This document shows positions 49,061 through 62,469 of a stretch of 64,000 bases of DNA, in pieces (position 1 is the first letter of the stretch; each line of letters starts with the position of its first letter). The DNA is from Rallus limicola (taxonomy: Eukaryota; Chordata; Aves; Gruiformes; Rallidae). The translations under genes were made by a program, and so were the position numbers. Below the pieces are notes generated by a model. The model saw nothing but the letters and a program-made list of their open reading frames with translations, was not told the origin of the DNA and ran no database searches. The stretch spans positions 78,852,520 through 78,916,519 of the forward strand of contig JAKCOZ010000001.1 in NCBI GenBank assembly GCA_022605955.1, given 5' to 3'.

Positions 49061-49424
49061 GCAGAGAACAGAAATGAAATCTTTCCAGCATCAGACCCTC
49101 CTTCCTCTCATCCCAATGCCCATGGTGGGGATAGACAATCAATGGGCTGTACATGGGCCTGTCCTGACAGGCGAATGCAGGGAGCCTTTAAAGGCCTTAA
49201 AGAATGCAACTCCCCTGGGATCAGGGAAGACCGGAAGTGCTGATATTGAAAAATCCACTTGACCAAAACGAAGAGGGAGAAAGTTTGCTTAAAACAAACA
49301 AACCACACAACAAAAGCCAATGAAGAAAACCAACAAAGCAACCTCCCAAAACCTTGTCTCCTCCTTTGGGCAGAGGGAGTTGCTCTTAGCTAAGCAGGAG
49401 CTGTGCTTGTGCTGAAGCAGGTGC

Positions 49425-49710
49425 CTATCAGGATGATGAGGTGATGGAAAGCTTGTCCTACAAGGGGAGGTTAGAAGAGCTCAGACTATTTAGCCTGAGG
49501 AAAATGGTAGGGGGAGTATTAATGTCCTCTCTAAATATGCTCTCAGCAGGTAAACCATGTGATGGGGAGGAGGTTTTTAAGGCTAAGGGAAGGTGCTGGC
49601 AAAGGTACAGGCTCCTATAAATCAGTTGTGGGAATCTAGCCTGGGAATTAAAGCAAAATTTTGAACTATTAAGTCAGGGAAGTAGCTTCCAAGCAGAGTA
49701 ACAGGAGAAA
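49425..49710 (+). mobile_element. Older CR1/L3-type LINE fragment, + orientation
   Basis: Landmarks in order are 'gcttgtcctacaaggggaggtt', 'agaagagctcagactatttagcc', 'tgaggaaaat', 'attaatgtcctctctaaatatg', 'ggtttttaaggctaagggaagg', 'tgctggcaaaggtacagg', 'cctataaatcagttgtgggaat' and 'gggaagtagcttccaa'. These match the antepenultimate part of CR1/L3 ORF2 (gaacagctcagcttgtttagcctgg ... ttcggaagtggaatagactgccc). It is far more diverged than the CR1 copies at 39 and 48.7 kb. Confidence 0.6.
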
Positions 49711-52700
49711 AACAACCATTCAGTCTTTAAGATGAGTTTCAGTCTCTGTGAGGGTGATTGTATGATGGGGGCTGAGCTCTGTGTGCTGATAGATTCTGTC
49801 CTGAGCCACTTCCTATGTGGGGTTTGTACACCCTCAGTAACCATGCAGGCTTTTTGTGTGGGGTGCACCTAAATAGAAATCATGCATGAAACTTCCTGTG
49901 GTTTGCAACTTCATCTCCTCTGGTTTTGGTTTGTTTGGGTTTTTTTTCCCAAACGGCTCCTTTCAGAGTGTCCTTTTGACCTGAATATGCCGCAGCAGCA
50001 TTTCACCCGGTGCCCAGGTTTCCCCTTCCCCCCTCCTCGAGCCATCTCGTTTCTGTGCAAGCTGTTTCTACCAATGCATAGCTCAGCTCAGCACTTTTGG
50101 GGACTGAAAGCTATTTACCAGCTAAGAGGGTAAGAGTACAAAACTATTTTCAGCACTGTGACCCATCTCGGCCAATTGGATTGTGCCTGACAATCCTATT
50201 TGTTGGAGATGGGGTCACGTAACCTGAAATAGTTTCTGCTCTTTGCCTTCTCCTTTGGTTCTGGTGCTTACACAGGGGCTGGGTTGTGGTGCCTGTGCTC
50301 TAGTGCCTGACCTCTGGATGGGAGAAGGGCAGCATGGGGTTTTGGGCTGAAGCTCCTGCTCCCCACCAGGAGGTTGCCCCTTTCTCCCCGCTGATGCCCT
50401 GTGGAGCGGTGTCCTCATGCCATGAGGTGAGGTTGCTCTCTGGCCCTGTGGAGTCAGGTACGGCTGTGTCTTGCTCTGACCTTTAGCTCGCTGAGCCTCT
50501 GTCCTTTGGGTCTTTGCCTTGCTGAAAATTGCTGGGGCTTGTGACGTGGCTGGGCGTTCAGGAGTGGCTGCTGGGCAGCATGGAGGAGTGGCATCAGGCT
50601 CCACACATGGGTTACTGGCCCTCCTGGATCAGTTGGGTGCTTGCAGATGAATTACTGATGCTTTGACCTTGAATCCCGGGTCATCTTGCACAGGCCCCAG
50701 AACTGCAGTGGAAGGAGCTTAAGCATGCAATGTGTGGCGTAGCCATTGTGGGAGCTGACCCCAGATGCATGGTAGCCTAAAGGGTGATCCAGCACACCAT
50801 AGTGCAACTGAGGAGGGGCAGGGGCAAGGGCCATGGCTAGGAGCAAACCTGATGGCGTGGGCTTGCTTGATGGGCTGTAATGTCAGCTGCTTCAGGCACC
50901 AGGCTCAGCCTAAACCTGGGCTTTTACCTAGGGTTTGATGGGAGCACTACCTTGTTGTGCCACTGTCACACTTCCATTGTTGCCAGCATTCCTACCTCAT
51001 AATGGTCATGTATACCCTTGGATGAGCAGGAAGGGTTCAGAAGCTATGTCACATAAAGAAAGGGACATCAATAATCTTTTATGCAGTTGACTTTAAATGT
51101 TTAAAACATTTTAAAGTCCTGAAAAATCTATTGCCTATATGAAGCTGAGAATGGAAAGGGCTGTTTAGTCCAAACTATGCGTTTCAGGCAAGATTTGAGG
51201 TTCTTGGGTTTTTCTTGGCGCAGGAACTAAACAGTGCACTTGCAGGATCCATTTTTAAACCTATTTTACTGGGATGGAAGCATTGTGAAGTTGCACTGTC
51301 TGCTTCACTCCTGTAGCTTGGTACCTTCTTGGCCAATTTCAGCCCTATTTGACGTAAGGCTCCAAAATACTGTATTTGCCAGAATTCATAAAAAATTACA
51401 GCCGGTTTAAGGAAGGAGACCAAATTAATTACCCTACTGAGGGAAAGGAGGTCTGTAATGTGAATTTAGGTAGATCATTAGTCATAAGAAAACCCAAGCC
51501 AGTAGGTTATAGGAATCTAGGCTGCAGTCCTGCTGCTCAGGGATTCCTTGAGTACTTGGGATGGGGGTGTGTGCGTGTGTGAAGCTTAACATCTTTCTGA
51601 GCTTGTACAAGACTACAAAGCAGGAATGTTGCTGAGTTTTGTAGTTGCCAGTTATAGCTCAGCTCAGGCACTTTCTTGTCTTGAGTGCTGCAACTTTCAG
51701 CCCTTTGATTGACAGAGGATACCCTGCACACTAAGCCGGGCTCACATGCCTGCCTTCTCTCTCATCAAAGACAGACAACTGTGGGCTAATCCCCCGGGGC
51801 AGCCCTGATGGCAATGAGAAATCCTCTGCTCTCCTTTGAGGGGTAAGATGAGATGCTGCCTCTGGCCCTGGCTCAGGTCCTGCAGGTGCTGCTCAGTCCA
51901 CACCGTGGGTCAGTGCTGCTTCCCGTTTGTGCTGGTGCTCAACAAAGCCATCCCATTTATTTCAAGGTATAAAACTTTGCACAGAAGAAGCATGTTCTCT
52001 GGATGAGTGGGGGGAACAAGAATGTTGTCTGAGCATAAGGTGCAGTCTGGTATGAAAAACAACTGCATTTCCTTAGCTAAAGCATAAGCGTGTGCTGTGT
52101 CACTAAAGCCAGTGTCAACTTGGGCACAGGCTGTTTGTTGCTATGGGTGCTAGGCTGGACTGAGCCTGAATCTCAATGCTCTGTGTGGTGAGCTTTTGTC
52201 TGCCTTGTGATGCAGTAAAACAGTCGGCAAGTGTTGTCAGAAACCGGCGCATGCAGTACTTTGCACTGCTTTAGCCAGCACTCTTCATCACAGGCGGTTG
52301 CAGATGCTGAGTTAAGCCTGGCAAGAAACCCAGGAGGTAGGTCAAGCATGCTACAAGCTAGGCCAAGCTGGGGGAGCACGTGTAGACACACACTCATGGA
52401 GTCACGGAGTGGGCAGAGCAGGGGCTGAACCCTGGTAGTCTCCTCTTAGCAGCATTCAGGCTACTGGCATTCACTGTGTCTTGGTTTGGCCACTCCAATG
52501 CTGCAGCCTCCTCCTCACCTGCCCCTCTGGCCTGTGCGTCAGCAGCAGCTGCGGCCTGGGAATGAAGCACTTTTCCTGCTACGCTAATATCCAGGGCTGC
52601 AAAATCAGGCCTGGAGGGTTTTTTCCCTCCCAGGCCAGTATCCTTGTTCCTCTGTGTCTTTGCACAGGGAGGGTGTGAGCTTTCCCAGAAATATTCAGCA

Positions 52701-53030
52701 GAGGCAGATGATTTATCGTGGGGTTGTTTTTTTTCTTTTTCTACCTTCTCACAAAGTAAAGCCTTTTTCTTGTTTCTTGTGTTGGCAACAGTAGGGGCAT
52801 TGGATTTGGATCCAGCATGGAGATGAGCAGCCAGCATAAATTCTGGGCAGGTTTTTTGAATAAATAAAATAATACACCCAATTCATCTAACTGTCATTTG
52901 CACTAGGTGGCTTGGAAACCAGAGCCTTGGTTAGGCAGGAAAGCCTGCACCAACTGAAGATGAAAGGATCCTTTCCAGCCTGAGTGCTGGTATCCCCAGA
53001 GGGATTTCCTTCTAGGCTTTCTCAGTTTAC

Positions 53031-53099
53031 CTGGACAATACTCATAACCTTAGCCTTTCTTGCACGTGCTTCGATCTCATGTTTCAGACTGTAGGTCAT
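53031..53099 (-). other. Exon-like antisense segment, 23 codons
   Basis: On the minus strand a pyrimidine-leaning acceptor (CTCCTGACCCTACAG) is followed by 69 open bases encoding MTYSLKHEIEA then RARKAKVMSIVQ, and a donor CAG|GTAAAC. The piece is phase 0-0, and the peptide is charged and helix-like. There is no partner exon and no family match I can name, so it may be chance. Confidence 0.2.
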
Positions 53100-56000
53100 C
53101 TGTAGGGTCAGGAGTGCATGTCTTCCTCTGATAAACATGGGGGGGATCTGCTGTAATTTGGTTGGGTTTTTTTCTTCCTCCTCTGTACTTTGGGGCATGC
53201 TCCACTCTTTAAAAAAATGTCTGGGCATTTTTTCCCAATAAATTCCTTCTGATGGTGAAGATGCAAGGCAGGTTAATGGAGCATTTCATCTGCCCTCCTT
53301 TCCCTGGGTGCTCTGCAGTTACAGCTTTGGGTCTTCTACTGTCAGGGATTCAGGGCATCAGTAGGTAGATGAAGTTACTACTTGTTGTGGGATCTTTCTG
53401 TTTGAAAATGTCCAATGCCAGACTGCCAGCAAGTTTGGTGACCCTGATGGCCTTGTTCCTATCTCCCCTGTAACTGGGATGCAATTAAGCTGAGGGCTGG
53501 AGGGATGCTTGCAGTCTATAGTGGGGATTGGACAGGGGCTGTCACTGTGTTTCCTGGCATCCTGCTCCAGCTGCAGCCTGTGTCCTTGCCCTGCTCAGAT
53601 CTGAGCACTGCTGGGCTCCCCTCTCCTCCTGTTGGAATCTTTTTGTTTACCTCACTTAGTTCTGAATTGCAGCAGTCAAGGTATTAAAAATAAATTAAAA
53701 AAAAAAAAAAATCTATCAATAATCTGGGTTTCAAAACAAGCCTCCGGGGTGTTTAATTAAACCCAGTGTGATGTAGGCAGCCAAAAAGCATGCGTGGTCT
53801 GTCTGTGTGTGTGTGTGCATGGAGGCTGCCCATGGGGGAGCAGCAAGTGTGTACGTGTGGGTGAGAGAGGGAATAAAGGACCCAGTTAAATAGATCCTTT
53901 CTTACCCATGCTCCAAGCACAACGTTCTTAAGCGTGTAACTCGCAAGAAAACAACGGTTCCCTTATGAAATACATGGAGAGGCCTGTGCCAGTTAAAGGT
54001 CAGCAGCCTGGCTTCGTGTGGCTGTGGGATGGGGTGGCAGAGGGTTTTGAAGGGGGAGAGATGTCCCAACCAACCCTTTCCTGGAGTGGGGGCTGGATTT
54101 TCAAGATGGAATGAAGCTGGAAGGCTGGTAACTCCCACCTAGTTTGAAAAAGAGGCAAAAGACAGGCCGGGGAGGCGATGTGCTGGCTGTTGGTTTACCT
54201 AGGTGCTGGCTGCTGGCAGAGAGGAGGGGAAAAGTGGAATGGAAACAAAGCTCTGAGTTTCAAGTCCTGTCTCATCCCTGGCATCCATAACTTCCATGCT
54301 TCTTTCCTTCATGAAAAAAATACTACCTGGATTTCATATAGAACAGATTTTACTTTTTACCTGAATTATTTTGGCGGAGAGGAACAGGGAAACTTGTGTG
54401 TGCTAGAAGAGACTACTTCAGTGCTCTTAGATGGGTCTTTTCTTTTTAAATTAATTTCTTTTGTCATCTTTGCACCTTGTCCAGTTTTTCTGGACAAGTG
54501 TGCTTTTTATTTGCTTGAAGTATTTGGGTTCTTGTTCCCCTTTGCTGCTGTGCAGAGCCCCCTCCTCACGTCCCTTCCTCTGCTACCCAGCTAATGTGAT
54601 GTGTGGGCCCCTGGTGCCTGGCAGCTTTTCCCAGTGAGCAGGCAGGAACCCATGAGGATATTTGCCCCTTCCAGGTGTCTGAGGGTGGAAGCGGGGTTGA
54701 TACTCCCATAGCTAAGTGCCTACCACAGCGCGTCCCACAGCAAGCAGTTTTCCTGCTGCCAGTGGTGTGGGCATGAGTTCTGCAGCTGCGTGCAAAGCCA
54801 GTGTCATTCTCACGTGCCTGGTGCCCATTTAGAAACAAGGCATGGGGGAGGAAAGAAGAAGGAAAAAACAAAAAAAAAGGCTTTTTGTTTTCCCACTGAA
54901 ATGGCTTCAACAAGTCACAGGCACCATCTCCATAAATACAGCCGTTGTGTGCGATGACCGGCTCTTGTGCTCATCCCCACTTGGCCATCAGGCCCGCAGG
55001 GGCTCCTCCAAGCCGGGGGTTGTTGAAAGCCAGCAGATATGGTAGTGGGAAACAGGCAAAGGGTGGGAATGCTTGGCAAATAACTGTGGTTGGGAGGGTT
55101 GCAGAGTACTGTTGTAGCTGCTGTTGCTGAACTTGAGCTGCATGAGGGCACGGAGCCATTGTGTTTGCAGCGCGTGCTGGAATAGAGGAATACTGGAGAA
55201 AGGTGCTACTTAAGGATGGTTGCTTTGTAGTCCGTTGAAGCCAGCAGTCCTGTATCTTCCCTGAAAGACAGGGTGTTGAAGAGGATTAGGGTGGAAGGCT
55301 CTGTCTACCCTACCCACAGGGGCAGGGTGTAACTTGTCACGAAGGACTTCCACGGTGCTCTTGCTGTTGGGCCTGGTGACTGCACCACCATTCTCTTGCC
55401 TTCCAGCAGTTTCTCGACTGCCTGAATGTGTGCAGAGCCATTGCATGTGCTGGGCTGTGTTAAACTCCTGGTTCAAACCTTCTGCTGGAGTTGCTGCTCC
55501 TTCATGAGGCCATTTTTTTTGTGCTGCAGCAGGTCCTGCAGGTTCTCATCATCTCTAACGCTCCTGACAGTGATGACAAGTTGCCCACAGAAGTGTGAAT
55601 CTAGTTTAAGGAGACTAAGAAGCACATGTCCCTTCAAAAAAAAAAAAAAGCAAGCAAGCCTTTTAACCTGATTATTATGGTCAGGCTGAGGCATCAGCAA
55701 AATGATCAAGCAAGGAAGAGAGACAACTTCTGGCTACTAGATGTTGTGTTCCTATCCAGGCCAGAAGCTGAGGGTAACTATTAACGCCTGTACCACAGTG
55801 AACATCAATCTTGTAACAAGCTCGGATTATGCCCTCTGGCGAATTAACAAGGACCACTGATATCTAAGTAAGTGCTTTTCAGCTGCACGTTGCCAGGAAT
55901 AAGTCTCAATTCTGGGGGGCCAGAGTCTTTCCTCAATCTGAGTTTAATTCCCTCCCATCTGCTGTCTGCATTTCCTGATGATCCTCACCCAAGTAGGGCA

Positions 56001-57214
56001 TGGAGTGTGTTTTGAGGGGAGTGAGGGGGGTGCGCCAGGGTCTGGGTAGGCTGAAATGCCCTGCGGGGTGGGGGAGGGGGGGACGATTTCTTCCCTGTGG
56101 TGATATCCAGGGTCTGTTGTGGTCTTTGTGTCCCTGCATGTGCAATGAGGTGCTGCCACAGGCAAGACATCCTTGGGGCCTCTACAAAGGCAAAGGTGGC
56201 TCTGCTGGTAGAACAAAACTGCCTGAGCTGGTGCAGTCTGGAGCATGGGACAAAGGCTGTCTCTTTCTCACCATTGCTGGTAATAATGGGGATAATTATC
56301 TCATTATTCCTGCGGCCTCCACAGATCCCAAAGAAAGAGTAACTGGTGTGCAACAATGCCCTCGCTGTAAATAACACCCTCAGCACATTCCACTGAAGCA
56401 GAAGATGGAGGTATAAAGCATTGTCTGCCCTCAGACCACGCTCAGATTCACTACTTGGATTTTGGTCCACTGAGCTTTAGGTGGGCTGTTTTGGTTTTTT
56501 TTTTTGAAGGAGGGTGGGAGGGGAGAACTGCATGGGCTTTGTAGTGTTTTATTTATTAATTAAATCATACGCATGGGTGTAGGTTCAGTTTGCAACTGCT
56601 TGGAGTTGTGTAAGAAGCCTGTGCCAGCCGTGTCCTGGACATGACTGCAACATCGCAGAGTGGCAGGAAGGGGAACCTGTGTCCTGGCTACACCAGCACA
56701 AAATTAGGGGTGCCACTTAGTCCTCCTGGACCTGTCAAAATACATTTTCATCTGCAGGCTTCAAAAATGTCCCCCAGATCCTTTTTGGCAGCAGGTAAAA
56801 CAAGGGGGTAGGAACAGTGGAGGTTTTGCCAAGGTTTGTGCAGCCTGAAGAGAGCAAAGAGCAGAGCCAAGTGCTGTGACTTGCTGTTCACTTTGCCTTG
56901 TTTTCAGTGTGTCCCATAAAAAGAAAAATACACTGCCATTAGAAGCAGAAATGTTTATTTTGTCAGACTTGTGCATGTTCCACTGATCTGTGGTCCGTGG
57001 AGGTTGCTACAGTGCTGCTGATGACTGGTGCTGTTATCCAGGGGTGTCTCAAATACCCTGAAGAATGTTCTTTCTATTTGTTATTCACATGAGAAATATC
57101 AGGCAGCTGTTTTCCTGGAGGTGATCTGGGAAGACTGGAAAGGTGAATCGTGAAGTTTCTTCATAGTTGTCTGAAAATTGCATTGGCTTTTAGGAAAGCA
57201 GTTTTTTCTCATAG

Positions 57215-57261
57215 CATTTGTCAGGCAACTGGTTTCACTAAGTATTAACATAAAGCAGAAG
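57215..57261 (+). other. Small exon-like segment on the + strand
   Basis: The acceptor GTTTTTTCTCATAG ends at 57214, and the consensus donor AAG|GTGAGT follows at 57261/57262. The 47-nt interior, entered in phase 1 as required by exon 1, reads AFVRQLVSLSINIKQK without a stop. Length and content give no family match. It is a candidate only; short acceptor-donor pairs of this quality are expected by chance in tens of kilobases. Confidence 0.15.
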
Positions 57262-60200
57262 GTGAGTTTTCAATGGCTCTTCCAGCTTCCTGGCTCAGGT
57301 TTCAGTTCTGTTCCTTGTGATGTTGCTGCTTCATTAGCTCACTGGAGCATCTTTGGCACAAATTAGGAAGCTGAGACCTCATATTTCTAATGTGTCTTGA
57401 AGAGAAAAAAAACCTAATGTAAAAACACCCATCCCTACATAAATTTTCACCTAAGCACCAGACTATTGCAAACCCATAAACCCCCAAATCTACATGCCAA
57501 AGCATCCTTATCTTGCAGCCCTGCTGGGCCTAAGGCTGATGCTAGCTGGCACATGGTGGTCACCCTTCTCTGGGTGACTGCCGTACCCTGGCTGGGCTGA
57601 GGGTAAGGGCAAAGCAGGCACTCCTGGAGGGGAGCAGAGCAGGTCTGTGGGGAGCCAGGGCAGTCCCTGCCACTTTGTCCTGGGCTCTGCCACTGATTTG
57701 CCACAAAATTTTGGTGTCTCCTTTTCTGGCTGGTAAAACTGGGAAAGGTGATGGTTGCTTGTGGGTGCAGGGAGGCAACCCTCAGATTAATGTGACTTGT
57801 TTTCGTGCCTTGGTTGGATGCAAGATATCTTTCTACCCAGCCTGCTCACAACCCAAAAGGCCTGTGAGGCTGTGCAGAGGAGAGATCACTCTTCCTTGCA
57901 GCCCATCTACGAACTGTCCTGCCAGCAGCCTCTTCTGTCCCCACACTGAGCCAGCGCTTTGCTGGTATAGCCAAGGCTTATACTGAGGGTGGAGCTTTCA
58001 AAATCCCACCGTAACCTCGGGAAGTACAGGCTGCAGCCAAGCAATAAGACTTCTCTGTCTTTGTGGCACCATCTGTCCCTAACTTTCTGTAATCCTTCAG
58101 ATGCTGGATTAGAAATTCTCGCTGGGCAGGGCTCAGCTGAATCCAAAGCAGGGCTCCTCCTTCGAGTGACTCAGGAGAGGCAAGCCTGGTTGAAACATGA
58201 GGTCTTCCTGCTCTTCCTCAGGGCCCCACAGGGTCACCACCTTCCCAGTGTGGGGCATCCCCAAGTGGTAGAGCTGGATTTCTGCTCTGCATCTTGGTAT
58301 CTTCTTCCAGTGCTATGTTGAGGTGTAGAAGGCATGGCACTTGGGGCAGTGGGGGCTGGTGCAGGGAGGGGAGCGCAAATACTTGTTTCTCCTCTGATCT
58401 CAACTTGACAGACAAGATGCTAGATCCTGGTGTTGCATGTGGGAGCAGTTCTGGGCATGCTCTTGCTTGTTATTAATCTGACTCTCTGGAATTGAAGGAT
58501 AAATTGATCTTTCCTGTGCATTTTTGCAAGACCAAATATTTAGAGGAAGGAGACAAATTGGTTTCTTCCCACGTGCCGTTGCCAACATCCATGTTATCAC
58601 TGTGATGTGCCTGCCATTGTCAGATGTTTCTTTGCTATTTAAAATATCTCCTCCCTTTTCCCAGCACTGCTGGCAGATGTTCCACAGGGGATGCAGAACA
58701 GGGAAGTGAGGCATAGCGCAGAGTGGTTGGTGCACAGTGCTGCCAGTGTCACCCAGACACTGGTGCAGACTTTTTGTGCCACCAACTCATGCAGGGCTCT
58801 GAGATGCAAGAAGTCATCTTCCCTGCTTTCACCTCACTGCTGGTAATGCCAATTTTAGCAGGATGCATGATGATAGCTTTTCCTTGATGTTTCCTAGTTG
58901 TATCTGAAAAGGATTTAGGGACCTGTGGTTTAAACGTCCATGAGGGGCACTAAGGTTATGCAGCTTGCCTACGTGTAGAAGTGCTTCCATCCCAAGGAGC
59001 ATGGCATGTTCCCCTGGGGTCTCTCAGGCTGGATAAGGCCCCATTTTGGCTGGGATGATGGGTAAACAGGTGAGCTGTCTTGGAGAACCAGGGGAGATGC
59101 CAGGTTTCTCATGCCAGGGCCTGAGACAGCAGTATTGCATAAGGGGCTGGTTACAGGTGTTATTTTAGGATGTGTTTTATTAGTGTTGAAATGTGAACCA
59201 GAAGAGGAACAGCTCAGTTGTGCAGTACCAGCAGGAATAAGGAGCCATTAAAATGTATCTGGGTGAGCAGAGCTGGGTACGCGGGCGCACACAGAGGGAG
59301 CAGGTCTCATCAGTGAGGAGCGATCCTTCAGTTGCAGACATTTTTCTGGCAGAAGCTGCACTTTCACTGCTGCTCCCGTGAGGTGCAGCAGGGAAGGGAT
59401 GAGTGCCCGGAGATTGCCCCTGGGAGGTGAAGCTGTGTGTTGGTTTCCTTGGGGAAGTGGCGCTTTCATTTGCGAACCGTCCCTCTGCGTGCGCGGTGAT
59501 GAGGTGCCGTTCAGTGTCACACATCCCCACCTCCCAAAAGAACCTGTGCTACAGAAAGGGAACAGAGGGGAGGGAAGATGAGGAGAAAGGGGATTTACAG
59601 GCTCGCAGGGCGGTGACGTGGGCAATGCCTACATGATGTATTGCAGGCAGAAGGAGGCTCCCTTGACCTGCCCTCTGAGCCGGTGGATGCAAGCCAGCAC
59701 TGGTCTGAAAGCTGTGAGACTGCTTCAGTGCAGCACTCGGTATGAGGCAATGCACCTTGCATCTCAGCACGCTAACCACAGCCGTGCAGCTGCACCAGCT
59801 CAAAGGACGGTCAGGGCCTGCTTCTGCCTGCAGTACACCAGGTGAACGTACCTGTGGCTTCACTGATGCCATCTTTTTGTTTTAACCCCTGCTTTTCCTA
59901 AAGTGTATTTCACCCCCAGGCACGTGTTTGAGCAAAGGCTGCTCAGGCTGTCCCCTAAATATGTAGAATGGCTCTAATGTCCCCCAGCTGGCCTCATCTC
60001 CTTCAGATACCGTTGTTTAACATAGGGTTGCATGTTAGTCTCAGCTTGGCAACTTGACAGTTTTGTTTTAATCCTGCAGTGAGTTTGCACAGTGATCCCA
60101 AATATCACATTATATCACCATTAGTCTTGAGCTGTACCTTTAAAAGTAGTAATTAGTGCAAAGCTCCCAATTTCTATGTCTCTATAAGGCTGAATATTCC

Positions 60201-60642
60201 CATACTGTGGGATACCTTTTGGTGTCCTAGCAGGGGGTCTGTATTGTGTCAGTATTTGGGAAGTCACTTGCTGCTTGGAGGATTAAAGTGGATGGATTAC
60301 ATTGGAATGGGGCAGTTTTGCCCTGAGAAATAATCCCTAAACCGGGTAGTTTGGAGAGTTGCTTCCATGTGCCACAGTTGTTTGCACGCAGGCAGTTTGC
60401 CTCATCCTGGGGTTTGCTGTTTCTGCGGAGAAGAGCAGATGAAGGCTTTTCTGCAATTTCAGTGGAAGCCAGGGAGCTCTTGGGCAGGCAGAGCGGTTCC
60501 TGGCATCCCTGTCTCTCTTCTGAAGAAATGGAACACTAGTAACAGAGATGTGAAGTGTCACCGTCTCTTTTTGTCTGAGGGCCAGAAAGCACTTTACGGG
60601 CATTTAAGCTTTGCTAAATCCCCCTGCAAGGTGTGGAAGGAG

Positions 60643-60683
60643 TTCTTTACAGATAGAGAAACTGAGTCAAAATGTCTTGCTCC
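60643..60683 (+). mobile_element. Possible short MIR relic
   Basis: TTCTTTACAGATAGAGAAAC followed by 'tgagtcaaaatgtcttgctcc' resembles the MIR core (ttacagatgaggaaactgaggcacagagaggttaagtaacttgctc). Only about 40 bases are recognisable. Confidence 0.4.
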
Positions 60684-61482
60684 TGCTTGATCCTTTCAGC
60701 ACAGGAAGACTTGAGGACAGGAGCTGGCACACCTATTCCTAGCCCTGTGTGCTGACCACAGGGTCGTCCCTCCCCAGCACCTCATGAAGGACTGAGCCCA
60801 CACATCAGAGCTCCTGGGAGAGCTTTGTGTCTCCTTTGGTCAGGAGACCTCTTTGTGAATGTTTCTCCTCCTTTTGTGCAATGACACTTTGTGTCTGGCC
60901 TTTATTTCTCATGGGTATATATATCTTTAGCTGCGTCAGGTATGCCAGCCTGGAACACCCATCTGTAAGTGCCTCCCGTTCCCTGTCTCTCCCTGCTTTT
61001 CAACCTATGCCAGTGCATTGATTACTTCAATCACACACCCAAAAAAAGAAACCGAAAAGCAACCCACCTTGTGTGGTCTTTTATTTATATTTTGGTGTCT
61101 CTGAGCTTCCATCTCTGGATTGCCTTGCCAGCCATGGGTGCAAAGAAATCCCACCCGTGGGGGAAGGGAGCAGGCTGGGAATGCCCAGCCTCACGGGGAT
61201 GTGTCTGGTCCTGCACGTAGTGAATGAGAGCTGCCGCCCCGTGTTCTCGTCCTCTTCCCTGCAGCGAGCTGACCATCTGCTTACCTTAATGGACTAGAGA
61301 TTAGCCCGGGGGTTAAGTTATCAACATAATTAACCTAGATTTCTCCTCTATGGCTGAGGCAATTTTTACTTATCTACTGCTCAGGTGATGTTGTGAAATT
61401 CGGGTGGCTCTCTAGGAACTGCAGAAACTGGAGCAAGCGGAGGGGAAGGCTTTCTAAAGCCTGAAATTACCCCAAAGCCTCC

Positions 61483-61535
61483 AAGGCACAGAGATGAGAG
61501 ACGATGAAGCTTGCGCAGGGTCACATATGTTCTCA
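61483..61535 (+). mobile_element. Possible short MIR relic
   Basis: AAGGCACAGAGATGAGAGAC followed by 'gatgaagcttgcgcagggtcacatatg' resembles the MIR segment 'gaggcacagagaggttaagtgacttgcccaaggtcacacag'. It is short and diverged. Confidence 0.4.
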
Positions 61536-62469
61536 GCTACGAGAACAGTATTGCAGAGGAGTCTAATATATTATTTATACTGCTGGATCCTTATGTGGAG
61601 GGCTTTTCAGCTCTGTCTCTCAAACCAGGCAAGACTCATTAGCTCCATTTTATGGAAATTTGTTCCTGGAACATATGCAGAAAGCTAACAAATTGGAAAT
61701 ATATGGCATCCCTGCATTTCTTCCCAGCGGGATTACACAGAATGCTATTGCAGGTCTTCTTGCAGGACACTTCCCAGCCTGGGTACGAGCGGTTCAGTGA
61801 CAGGCTGTCGCTCAATACAGTGGTCATGTGACACCAGAATGAAAAGTCATTCTGGCTTGGTATGCCAGAGCGTGGATCTACAACCACGTGTGGGTGGCTT
61901 TCAATGTCGCCTTTTCCTTGACAGTAGAAGATTGCACTTGCCACTTCAGAGCATCGCTAGCTGCCTTTCCTGCCCTAGATTCAGTCTGTGTTTGTGGATA
62001 GCGCTATCGGATGGGTGCACAGGCAGTCTTCCTTGCCAGGGACAGCAATGGCAGGGCAGTGTCCCTACTTTCAGAGGGCACCAGCAGATGCCTGCTGAGG
62101 CTCTCCCTGCCTGTGGCCTCAGGATGCAAGCCACGTGTGTATTTGCTCTGGACTCAGCTTGCCATGGGTGGACATCGCTTGCAGAGGCTGCTGTGGGTAA
62201 GGGAGTGCTGTCTGACCCATCCCTGTGGGTACTTCCCATGCCAGGGAACAGGCCATGTGGAACTGGAGGGCGTCTGGCGTGCAGTCAGGCACTCAAAAGA
62301 TCATTGTAATTACCTTCCTGAAAGCTCTTAATCCCTTGGTTAAATAAAACCAACAAATGATAGCGGGAGTAGGAAGCTGCAGACTGCTTGAGGACAGAGA
62401 TGAGTGAACGAACAAATGCCTGCATCCTGCCAGAGACACCTAATCTTGATAATGATCAAATTAGCATGC
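61536..62469. other. Non-coding DNA, GC-richer second half
   Basis: A 170-codon frame (61797-62309 +) and an overlapping 106-codon frame occur here, with a donor-like GTAAGG at 62196. Neither has a recognised domain, and they compete in different registers, so I do not call a gene. Confidence 0.4.

Larger units (their letters stand above)
49711..60642. other. Intronic / intergenic non-coding DNA
   Basis: Eleven kilobases without a supportable gene. It contains an A15 run (53697-53711), a GT repeat (53804-53817), an A13 run (about 55637) and a candidate conserved stretch near 59.94-60.20 kb. Two exon-like segments (53031-53099 minus; 57215-57261 plus) are discussed as findings. Frames of up to 161 codons (55985-56470 minus) show no domain. 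Confidence 0.45.

Noticed and set aside
61797..62309. 170-codon + frame with donor-like GTAAGG
   Set aside because: No recognisable domain; a competing frame covers the same bases, and the acceptor phase does not fit exon 1.
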